Position numbers and translations under genes: made by a program. The notes beneath the pieces are model-generated. The model was not told the DNA's origin. It saw only the letters and a program-made list of their open reading frames with translations, and searched no databases. From Alphaproteobacteria bacterium (GTDB lineage Bacteria > Pseudomonadota > Alphaproteobacteria > Sneathiellales > Sneathiellaceae), in the NCBI GenBank assembly GCA_006226265.1, contig SBHH01000067.1:1-10578 (forward strand): DNA of 10,578 nucleotides, given 5' to 3'. Positions 1 to 5,637 of this stretch are shown one piece after another (position 1 is the stretch's first letter; each line of letters begins with the position of its first letter).

Positions 1-102
1 CTCAATGCGGCGCGGCTGCTCAGGGTTCGGAAGCGGCGTTCCGTTCGCCATGAAATTCTTCGGATCATGCAGTTTCTGGTGGTCGTCGAGAATTGCTTTC
101 AT
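1..102 (-). CDS. N-terminus of a probable acetylpolyamine amidohydrolase (histone-deacetylase superfamily), cut by the left edge
   Basis: Only the first 34 codons are in the window; the gene continues past base 1. The protein begins MKAILDDHQKLHDPK and continues with a Gly and a Pro-Glu-x-Pro-x-R stretch at residues 28-32. This layout (short first strand, DDH/KLH, then a P-E-x-P-x-R segment) resembles the N-termini of bacterial acetylpolyamine amidohydrolases, zinc enzymes that remove acetyl groups from acetylputrescine or acetylspermidine. The catalytic His/Asp residues lie outside the window, so activity cannot be judged. The ATG at 102 is preceded by a weak AAGAG ribosome site, and the upstream in-frame stop is close, so the start is fairly secure. 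It follows the aminotransferase gene after a 94-base AT-rich spacer, a looser junction than the others in the operon. The polyamine-type transporter and aminotransferase upstream support the call. Another member of the deacetylase superfamily is possible. Confidence 0.62.
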   Translation of the reverse strand, partial: MKAILDDHQKLHDPKNFMANGTPLPNPEQPRRIE

Positions 103-116
103 GCTGCTCTTATTCA

Positions 117-134
117 AATGCCGTCAGCGGCATT
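117..134. repeat. Perfect inverted repeat (7-bp arms, 4-base loop) upstream of the amidohydrolase start
   Basis: On the minus strand the arms read AATGCCG and CGGCATT around a CTGA loop, ending 14 bases before the ATG at 102. No T-run follows on either strand, so it is not an ordinary intrinsic terminator. It could be an operator, or an mRNA hairpin in the leader affecting translation or protecting a processed 5' end. The symmetry is directly visible; the role is inference. Confidence 0.5.
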
Positions 135-196
135 CCCTCATGTATCAGATTAAAAATATTTAGTAACAGATTATTTTTGTTTTTCTTATCTGAGCC
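135..196 (-). promoter_or_regulatory. AT-rich spacer with a CAGATTA direct repeat, possible promoter region for the amidohydrolase
   Basis: This spacer is strikingly AT-rich compared with the GC-rich genes on both sides. It contains two copies of CAGATTA (TAATCTG on the transcribed strand) at 146-152 and 167-173, starting exactly 21 bases apart, which is two helical turns. I see no convincing -35/-10 pair, only T/A-rich hexamers, so an internal promoter or a regulator site is a suggestion. The aminotransferase stop codon is at 197-199, and no hairpin with a T-run follows it. Confidence 0.3.
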
Positions 197-1552
197 TTAG
201 ACGGTATTCGTGCGAACCGGCAAGTCCGCCTCTTTCGCGAACTGGTCGAGGGAGCGGGTCAGGAGATCGATGATCTCGCCGACATTTTCCTCCGTCGTGA
301 TCATGGGCGGGGCGACCAGGAAATGATCGCCTTCCAGCCCGCCGCGCGTCCGCCTCGAATAGATAATCAGGCCATTGTCATGGGCGATATCGACCAGCCG
401 GTTAAAGGCGTTGAGTTCCTTCGGGAGCGGATCGGTCGTGCCTTCCTGCATCAGCTCGAACGCGAGGAGGAGACCCATGCCCCGTACATCGCCGATGAAG
501 GGATAGCGAAGCGCGAGGGCCTCAATCTCCGATTTCAGGAGATCGCCGATTTTCCGGCTGTTCTCGATCATGCCCTGCTGCTCAATCTCATGGAGAACGG
601 CGAGCCCCGCCGCACAGGCGAGCGGGTTCCCCGCATAGGTATAGCCATGGATGAAGCCCCCGGCGGAAAGGACCGGCTCCACAATTTTATCGTCGGCAAT
701 CATCGCGCCGAGCGGGGCATAGCCCGCCGCGAACCCCTTGGAAATGGTCAGGATATCGGGCTTGACGTTCCAGTGATCGCCGGAGAAGAAACGCCCTGTC
801 CGGCCACCACCGCTCATCACCTCGTCATGGATGAGAAGGACGTCATAACGGCTGCAAATCTCGCGGATGCGCTGCATATAGCCTGCGGGCGGCACCAGCG
901 CGCCGGTGGAGGCGCCGCCGACCGGCTCGACAATGAAAGCAAGGACGGTTTCCGGTCCTTCCTCCAGGATGCGCTGCTCCAGCATATCGGCGTAGCGATG
1001 GCCGGTTTCCTCCTTTGCAAGGTCGAGCCCGTCGAGATAGGCGCGGGGCGCAGGCACCTTCGGCATCCGTCGCATCATCGGATCGAACGGCGCGGTCATC
1101 GGCGCATAGCCGGTGAGGGCGAGGGCGCCCAGCGTCGCGCCGTGATAGCTCGGGTAGCGGGAAATGACTTTCCAGCGCTGGCTCTCCCCGATCGCAAGGG
1201 CATATTGCCGGGCGAGCTTGATTGCGCTTTCCACCGCTTCCGATCCACCGGAGACGAAGAAGACCTTCTCCATTCCGTCAGGGGCGAGGGAGGCGGCCTT
1301 TTTCGCGAGCTGCTCCGATGCCTCGGTCTCGAAATGCAGGCGATAGCCGAAAGTCGCTTTTTCCATCTGGCGGCGCATGGCCTCAAGCACGTATGGATTG
1401 GAATGGCCGATATTGCAGACCATCGCGCCGGAGGAACCGTCGAGATAGCGCTTGCCCTCGACATCCCACATATAGATGCCGCTTGCCTGGGCCAGGGTGG
1501 GGCGGCGCAGCCGGGTCTGGTAGAAAAGGTTGCTCTTCGCCTTCGCGCTCAT
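197..1552 (-). CDS. Class III PLP-dependent aminotransferase, probably acting on a polyamine or other omega-amine
   Basis: A 451-residue fold-type I, class III (omega) aminotransferase of normal length. Such enzymes move a terminal amino group from an amine to pyruvate or 2-oxoglutarate in the cytoplasm. Visible landmarks are the PLP phosphate loop SGGSEA at 101-106, the ring-stacking YHG at 136-138, EPVGG at 209-213, the cofactor-binding Asp in IHDEV (D243), the Schiff-base lysine in SKG (K272), and YTYAGNP at 304-310 with the Thr that contacts phosphate from the partner subunit. The start at 1552 is chosen over the in-frame ATG at 1573 because an AGGAG site lies 7 bases upstream and the ATG overlaps the ATPase stop as ATGA, implying translational coupling. 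Its place behind a polyamine-type transporter suggests a putrescine-pyruvate-like activity, but this family is broad (beta-alanine, taurine, GABA, aromatic amines) and sequence alone does not fix the substrate. Confidence 0.93.
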   Translation of the reverse strand: MSAKAKSNLFYQTRLRRPTLAQASGIYMWDVEGKRYLDGSSGAMVCNIGHSNPYVLEAMRRQMEKATFGYRLHFETEASEQLAKKAASLAPDGMEKVFFVSGGSEAVESAIKLARQYALAIGESQRWKVISRYPSYHGATLGALALTGYAPMTAPFDPMMRRMPKVPAPRAYLDGLDLAKEETGHRYADMLEQRILEEGPETVLAFIVEPVGGASTGALVPPAGYMQRIREICSRYDVLLIHDEVMSGGGRTGRFFSGDHWNVKPDILTISKGFAAGYAPLGAMIADDKIVEPVLSAGGFIHGYTYAGNPLACAAGLAVLHEIEQQGMIENSRKIGDLLKSEIEALALRYPFIGDVRGMGLLLAFELMQEGTTDPLPKELNAFNRLVDIAHDNGLIIYSRRTRGGLEGDHFLVAPPMITTEENVGEIIDLLTRSLDQFAKEADLPVRTNTV

Positions 1553-2631
1553 GCAGCGTCTCCTGCGATGCAAACGCAGTCTTCACCCTGGAAACGGACG
1601 GAGACTTTCTCGCCCTCACTGAACGGGGATTTGTCGATCATGTTGATCGCCTGAAATTGTGTATCGCCAATACGAAGGAAATAGCGCGCGGCCTGTCCCT
1701 GATAATCCACCGTCTCAACAGTTCCCTCAACGGCGAAGCGATTGTCGGCGGGAGCATCCGCAGGGAGAAGATGAATCTTCTCTGCCCGGAGGACGAGCTT
1801 GAGATTTTCAGCGCCCTCCGCCGGTGCATTCGCCTCCGGCAGGGCAAGGGAGCCAAGCGGCGGCACATCAAGTCGGATTGCGCCGTTTTCGCGAGCCGCC
1901 GAGGCGACATCGAGAAGGTTGGATGTGCCAAGGAAGCTTGCAATAAACTCACTTTGCGGCCGGTTATAGACTTCTTCGGGCGGGCCGATCTGCTCGACCC
2001 GGCCTTTCGACATAACGATAACCATGTCGGACATGGCAAGGGCCTCCGACTGGTCATGGGTGACGAAGATCGTGGTGATGCCGGTCTGGTGCTGGATGCG
2101 CTTCAGTTCAATCCGCATGTCTTCGCGCAAATTCGCATCGAGGGCGGAGAGCGGTTCGTCGAGCAAAAGGACGCTCGGCTCGACCACGATGGCGCGGGCG
2201 AGTGCGATACGCTGCTGCTGCCCGCCGGAAAGCTGTGCGGGGTAACGGTCGCCAACATCGGGAAGCTGGACGAGTTCCAGCGCGTCCCGGACCCGTTTCG
2301 CGGCCTCGTCCTTTGAGACATCCCGATATTTGAGGCCGAAGGCGACATTCTGGGCAATGGTCTTGTGTGGGAACAGGGCATAGTTCTGGAACACGATGCC
2401 GAGATTGCGCTTGTGAATGGGGATATCGTTGATCTTTTGCCCGTCGATGACGATATCACCCTCGCTCGGATCGAGGAGGCCCGCGATCATGCGCAACGTC
2501 GTCGTCTTGCCGCACCCCGACGGGCCCAGCAGGGTGACGAAGCTGCCTTGCGGGATTTCGACGGACATGCGGTGAACCGCCGTGACGGCACCGAAACGTT
2601 TGACGATATTATTGAGACTGACGAAGCTCAC
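1549..2631 (-). CDS. ATP-binding subunit of a polyamine-type ABC importer (PotA-like)
   Basis: A 360-residue ABC ATPase that powers import through the two permeases encoded upstream. Motifs in order: Walker A GPSGCGKT at 36-43, Q-loop Gln82, signature LSGGQQQ at 134-140, Walker B VLLLDEP at 154-160 with catalytic Glu159, D-loop SALD at 162-165 and switch His192. All are intact. From about residue 235 there is a C-terminal beta-rich regulatory region of the TOBE type, as in PotA/PotG and related importers. The start is a GTG at 2631 (protein begins MSFVSLNN), chosen because a GGGGAG site sits just upstream and the family begins at this point. A longer reading to 2748 would run back through the terminator-like hairpin and the end of the binding-protein gene. 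Its stop overlaps the aminotransferase start (ATGA). Family membership is certain; polyamine specificity rests on the partners. Confidence 0.93.
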   Translation of the reverse strand: MSFVSLNNIVKRFGAVTAVHRMSVEIPQGSFVTLLGPSGCGKTTTLRMIAGLLDPSEGDIVIDGQKINDIPIHKRNLGIVFQNYALFPHKTIAQNVAFGLKYRDVSKDEAAKRVRDALELVQLPDVGDRYPAQLSGGQQQRIALARAIVVEPSVLLLDEPLSALDANLREDMRIELKRIQHQTGITTIFVTHDQSEALAMSDMVIVMSKGRVEQIGPPEEVYNRPQSEFIASFLGTSNLLDVASAARENGAIRLDVPPLGSLALPEANAPAEGAENLKLVLRAEKIHLLPADAPADNRFAVEGTVETVDYQGQAARYFLRIGDTQFQAINMIDKSPFSEGEKVSVRFQGEDCVCIAGDAA

Positions 2632-2637
2632 GACGCT

Positions 2638-2643
2638 CTCCCC
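2638..2643 (-). promoter_or_regulatory. Ribosome binding site fixing the GTG start of the ATPase
   Basis: On the minus strand GGGGAG stands 6 bases before the GTG at 2631-2629. It is the only good Shine-Dalgarno match near the family-typical N-terminus and therefore decides the start. It lies just downstream of the hairpin and T-run at 2656-2690, so any transcript passing that hairpin has its translation start immediately after it. Confidence 0.7.
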
Positions 2644-2655
2644 GTTCTTCTGGAT

Positions 2656-2690
2656 AAAAAAGGCCCCCGCCACCCGTTGGCGGCAGGGGC
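2656..2690 (-). terminator. Intrinsic-terminator-like hairpin between the binding-protein and ATPase genes
   Basis: On the transcribed strand a GC-rich stem (GCCCC then CGCC, paired with GGCG then GGGGC; a 3-base TGC bulge; 7-base loop AACGGGT) is followed by one C and then six T residues at 2661-2656. It begins 8 bases after the stop codon of the binding-protein gene and ends 24 bases before the ATPase start. Because the genes downstream clearly belong to the same system, it probably acts as a partial terminator or as a 3'-stabilising structure that raises binding-protein mRNA relative to the rest. The hairpin is directly visible; the partial read-through is inference from the gene order. 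Confidence 0.75.
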
Positions 2691-2698
2691 ACGGGAGG

Positions 2699-3838
2699 TT
2701 AGTATCCCTTCTGGATGCGGCCGAACTTCTTCGACCATTCCTGTTCATGACCGTTCCAGTAATCCGGATCGGCGAAGGTCAGGCCATCCAGCTTGCCCGT
2801 CGGATCGAAGGCGGGCAGGGTCGGGATTTTCTTGCCAAGGTCGATCTTCTTGGGATCGAGCGCGGGCGGATAGTTCTGCCCCTCGGCCACGGCGATGGAG
2901 GTCGCGGGCGCCAGCATGAAGTTCAGGAGTTCCTCGCAGGCCGCCATCGGGGAGCCCTTGATGACGAACAGGCATTCCTGCCAGCCGAACCCGTTCGGCG
3001 GATCCATATAGCCGATGTCATGGCCCTGTTCCTGCAAGGCATAGACGCGCCCGGACCAGGCTTCGGTGGCGTAAATCTCCTCTTCGGCGAGCAGGCTCAT
3101 GAGTTCCGCGCCGGAACTCCAGTATTTCAGGAGCAGATCGCGGTTCGCGCGGATCGCATCCCAGACCGCATCCATGTCCTTCGCGTTGTTCGGGTCCTGC
3201 CCGGTCTGCAGGGAGCCGTACCAGACGCGCGTGCGCCAGTCGCCCCATGCGCCGAGCTTTCCTTTCAGCTTTTTGTCGATCAGCAGCTTCGCACCCTTTT
3301 CCTTGGCCTCGTCGTCGGAGATATGCTTGCGGTTATAGGCAATGCCCGTCGTGCCATAGTCATAGGGCACACAGGAAAGCTTTCCGTCGGTTATTTTCCG
3401 GAAGACATTGGCCAGCTTCGGAATGACATATTGCAGGTTTGGAATGTTCTTCTCATTGAGCTCGCTGGTGAGGCCGAGGCTGTTGTAGCGGGCATAGTCG
3501 AACACACCGGAGAGATGGGCTATGTTATATTCGCCCTTCTGGCTTGCCTTCACGCGGGAGAGATATTCATCGCCGCTGCCGAAGGTGCCATCGACCACCT
3601 TGATGCCGGTCTTCTTGGTATAGGGGTCGAAGGCGTATTTCCGGAAAGCTTCCGAAACCACGCCGCCCCAGCCGTCAAAGCGGACCTGCTCAGTTGCGGC
3701 CAGCGCCTCGCGCGCGAAAGGCGTGACGACGCCGTAGGCGAGGCCTGCCGCGCCGATCAGTCCGAGGAACGAGCGACGGTCGAGATCGCCGTTGCCATAA
3801 CGTTCCAGTAATCGATCATAACGTTTTGAATCATCCAT
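2699..3838 (-). CDS. Periplasmic substrate-binding protein of a polyamine-type ABC importer (PotD/PotF family), Tat leader
   Basis: A 379-residue extracellular solute-binding protein that would capture the ligand in the periplasm and deliver it to the two permeases. The N-terminus has a twin-arginine motif, DRRSFLGL at 20-27, followed by a hydrophobic stretch and an Ala-rich likely cleavage site near residue 48 (AREALAA), pointing to Tat export rather than Sec. Family landmarks include TKKTGIKV at 74-81, YDYGTTGIAYN at 159-169, TEAWSGRVYAL at 258-268 and GWQECLFVIKGS at 285-296. By eye W261 and W286 match two tryptophans of the PotD ligand site and E288 replaces an Asp, but other polyamine contacts are not evident, so the ligand may not be plain spermidine. 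The start at 3838 has a perfect AGGAGGT site 6 bases upstream. The gene lies 37 bases after permease 2, and a terminator-like hairpin follows it. Confidence 0.9.
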   Translation of the reverse strand: MDDSKRYDRLLERYGNGDLDRRSFLGLIGAAGLAYGVVTPFAREALAATEQVRFDGWGGVVSEAFRKYAFDPYTKKTGIKVVDGTFGSGDEYLSRVKASQKGEYNIAHLSGVFDYARYNSLGLTSELNEKNIPNLQYVIPKLANVFRKITDGKLSCVPYDYGTTGIAYNRKHISDDEAKEKGAKLLIDKKLKGKLGAWGDWRTRVWYGSLQTGQDPNNAKDMDAVWDAIRANRDLLLKYWSSGAELMSLLAEEEIYATEAWSGRVYALQEQGHDIGYMDPPNGFGWQECLFVIKGSPMAACEELLNFMLAPATSIAVAEGQNYPPALDPKKIDLGKKIPTLPAFDPTGKLDGLTFADPDYWNGHEQEWSKKFGRIQKGY

Positions 3839-3844
3839 TGACTT

Positions 3845-3851
3845 ACCTCCT
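3845..3851 (-). promoter_or_regulatory. Strong ribosome binding site of the binding-protein gene
   Basis: AGGAGGT on the minus strand, 6 bases before the ATG at 3838, is the best Shine-Dalgarno match in the window. It agrees with the usual need for more binding protein than membrane subunits. Confidence 0.8.
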
Positions 3852-3875
3852 GTTCAGGTCTGTTTTTAACTTTGT

Positions 3876-4661
3876 TCAACTTCCATGGCGCAACGACCGC
3901 GTTCTGGCGATGCCGACCCCGAGGAGGGGTAGACCGACGGTCAAGACGATCATGACGGTGCCGAGTGCATTGATCTCCGGTGAGATCGAGTTGCGCAGCA
4001 TGGCAAAAATCTGGGTAGGAACGGTCTCGACGCCGCCCGGCTTCCAGAAAAGCGTGCCAGTGATATCATCGAAGCTGATCGTGAAGGCGAACAGCATGCC
4101 GGCAAAGACGGCCGGGGCCAGCAGCGGCAGGGTGATCTGGAAGAAAGTCTGGACGGGGCTCGCGCCAAGGCTCATGGCTGCCTCCTCGACATCGCGGCGA
4201 ATACCAATAAGGCGTGCCTGCACGACAAGAACGACGAAGGGCAGGGTGAAGATCACATGACCCATGAGAAGGAGCGGAAAGCTCTTGGGGAGAGAGAGCG
4301 CGTTCAGGAACAGAAGAAGCGCAACGGCCAGCACCACCTCGGGCACCAAAATGGGCGCGATCAGCAGGGTCGAGATCATATTCTTGCCGGGCATGCGATA
4401 GCGGACAAGGGCAAGGCTGGCGAGAACGCCGAGCGTCGTAGAGATCACGGCGGTCAGGGCGCCCAGGACAATCGAGGTCTGAAAGGCGCGCAGGATCGCG
4501 TCATTATGGGCGAGCTTCAAAAACCAGCGGAGCGAGACGCCGGTGATGGGGAATGAGCCGAACTCGTTGTCATTGAAGCTCAAGAGCACCACAACCGCGA
4601 CCGGCAGGAACATGAAAAGATAGACGAGAAGGGTATAGACCCGGATCAGAAGCCAGCTCAT
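3876..4661 (-). CDS. Inner-membrane permease of a polyamine-type ABC importer (PotC-like)
   Basis: A 261-residue permease of normal length for PotC/PotI. About six hydrophobic segments can be read, near residues 8-28, 61-85, 98-120, 128-148, 182-200 and 233-252. Between the fourth and fifth is the cytoplasmic EAA loop, with E160-A161-A162, G166 and the closing I-x-LP at 176-179, which docks onto the ATPase. The ATG at 4661 overlaps the stop of the upstream permease as ATGA, and an AAAGGA site stands about 8 bases upstream, so translation of the two permeases is likely coupled. The binding-protein gene follows after 37 bases. Nothing is missing or unusual. Family assignment is firm; the transported molecule is inferred from the whole operon. 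Confidence 0.93.
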   Translation of the reverse strand: MSWLLIRVYTLLVYLFMFLPVAVVVLLSFNDNEFGSFPITGVSLRWFLKLAHNDAILRAFQTSIVLGALTAVISTTLGVLASLALVRYRMPGKNMISTLLIAPILVPEVVLAVALLLFLNALSLPKSFPLLLMGHVIFTLPFVVLVVQARLIGIRRDVEEAAMSLGASPVQTFFQITLPLLAPAVFAGMLFAFTISFDDITGTLFWKPGGVETVPTQIFAMLRNSISPEINALGTVMIVLTVGLPLLGVGIARTRSLRHGS

Positions 4662-5527
4662 TTGCCCAGTCCTTTCATCAGCTGCCCCATGCCGAGGAAA
4701 TGGTTGTAGACGAGCACGAGGGCGCCCAGCACCACCAGCAGCATAAGTGAGAGAGCCGAGCCCATGGGCCAGTCGAGTTGCGTAATGATCGCCTCGAACA
4801 CAAGATTGGCGAACATGGCGTCGGACGGCCCGCCGAGGATCACGGGGGTGATATAGGTGCCAGCCGCCAGCACGAAGCAGAGAAGTCCGCCTGCCGCAAG
4901 GCCGGCGAGCGAAAGGGGCAGGGTGACTTCGAGAAAGCTCTGCCAGCGGGTCGCGCCCAGGGAATGGGCCGCATCCTCCAGGGTCACGTCGATCCCTTCC
5001 AGACTGACATAGATATTAAGGATCATGAAGGGCAGCAGGAAATGGACGAGGCCGAGGACGATGGTCACCTGATTATAGAGCATCTGCAACGGTTCATCGA
5101 TGATGCCAAGATGCATCAGCGCCCAGTTGAGCGCCCCGGAAACGCCGAGAATATTGATCCAGGACATGGTGCGGATGATGTAGCTGATCCAGAAAGGCAG
5201 CATCAGCAGCATCAGAAGAAGCGCCTTGTTGCCCTTGGAGCGGGCAATGAAATAGGCCGCCGGATAGCCCATGACGGCACAGAAGATCGTCGTGATGGCC
5301 GCGATTTTAAGGGTATAGAGCAGAATGTCGCGATAGAAGGGATCGGTCAGCGCCTCCTTCCAATTATCGAGATAGAAGCCCGCCTGATCCGCGCCGCTCG
5401 CCGTCCGGAGCCAGAAGGAATAAACGACAATGAAAAAGACCGGCACAATCAGCAGCAACGTGATCGTTACCAGTGACGGCGACAACAGGATCCAGGGCTG
5501 TCGCGCTTCTCGTCTTTCGATTGTCAT
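4658..5527 (-). CDS. Inner-membrane permease of a polyamine-type ABC importer (PotB-like)
   Basis: A 289-residue permease, first gene of the operon. Hydrophobic segments lie near residues 12-38, 70-95, 103-125, 153-175, 205-230 and 257-278. The stretch PFWISYIIRTMSW at 111-123 is typical of PotB/PotH proteins. The EAA loop is present with E184-D-A-A, G191 and TLP at 202-204. The start at 5527 (MTIERREARQP) is preferred because AAGGAT lies a few bases upstream. A longer reading from 5620 would add 31 residues crossing the AT-rich control region and is not family-like. The gene diverges from the LysR-type regulator across about 110 bases, so the operon promoter should lie there. Its stop overlaps the start of the second permease. 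Confidence 0.92.
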   Translation of the reverse strand: MTIERREARQPWILLSPSLVTITLLLIVPVFFIVVYSFWLRTASGADQAGFYLDNWKEALTDPFYRDILLYTLKIAAITTIFCAVMGYPAAYFIARSKGNKALLLMLLMLPFWISYIIRTMSWINILGVSGALNWALMHLGIIDEPLQMLYNQVTIVLGLVHFLLPFMILNIYVSLEGIDVTLEDAAHSLGATRWQSFLEVTLPLSLAGLAAGGLLCFVLAAGTYITPVILGGPSDAMFANLVFEAIITQLDWPMGSALSLMLLVVLGALVLVYNHFLGMGQLMKGLGK

Positions 5528-5637
5528 CAGGTATCCTTGAGCCCCCGAAGGATGGATTTTTCTGGCAAGAATGCTGGCACAGGGTATATCATTGATCAAA
5601 TAGATAATAAAAATCTTCACTATTGATGAGATTTATG
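5528..5637. promoter_or_regulatory. Divergent control region between the importer operon and the LysR-type regulator
   Basis: The part near the regulator (about 5585-5637) is AT-rich and symmetrical. It holds the 8-bp palindrome TTGATCAA at 5592-5599, an inverted repeat ATCAAATAG (5595-5603) against CTATTGAT (5620-5627) with one bulged base, and a direct repeat of ATTGAT at 5591 and 5622, 31 bases apart (about three helical turns). LysR-type proteins usually bind such paired sites between divergent genes, with a T-N11-A core; T5592 and A5604 fit that spacing. A GATATA element on the minus strand is a weak -10 candidate for the operon. Repeats are observed; binding and promoters are inference. 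Confidence 0.55.

Noticed and set aside
323..1654. A 443-codon plus-strand open frame antisense to the aminotransferase
   Set aside because: The minus-strand aminotransferase has every catalytic motif in order. The plus-strand frame shows no family features and crosses into the next gene's end.
2632..2748. 39-codon upstream extension of the ATPase gene
   Set aside because: It would overlap the end of the binding-protein gene and translate the terminator-like hairpin. The GTG at 2631 has a good ribosome site and the family-typical N-terminus.
2582..3811. A 409-codon plus-strand open frame antisense to the binding-protein gene
   Set aside because: It covers a well-supported gene with a Tat leader and a perfect ribosome site, runs through the hairpin at 2656-2690, and has no recognisable domain.
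5528..5620. 31-codon upstream extension of the first permease
   Set aside because: The added residues are translated from the AT-rich control region, have no ribosome site and do not resemble PotB N-termini; the ATG at 5527 has AAGGAT upstream.
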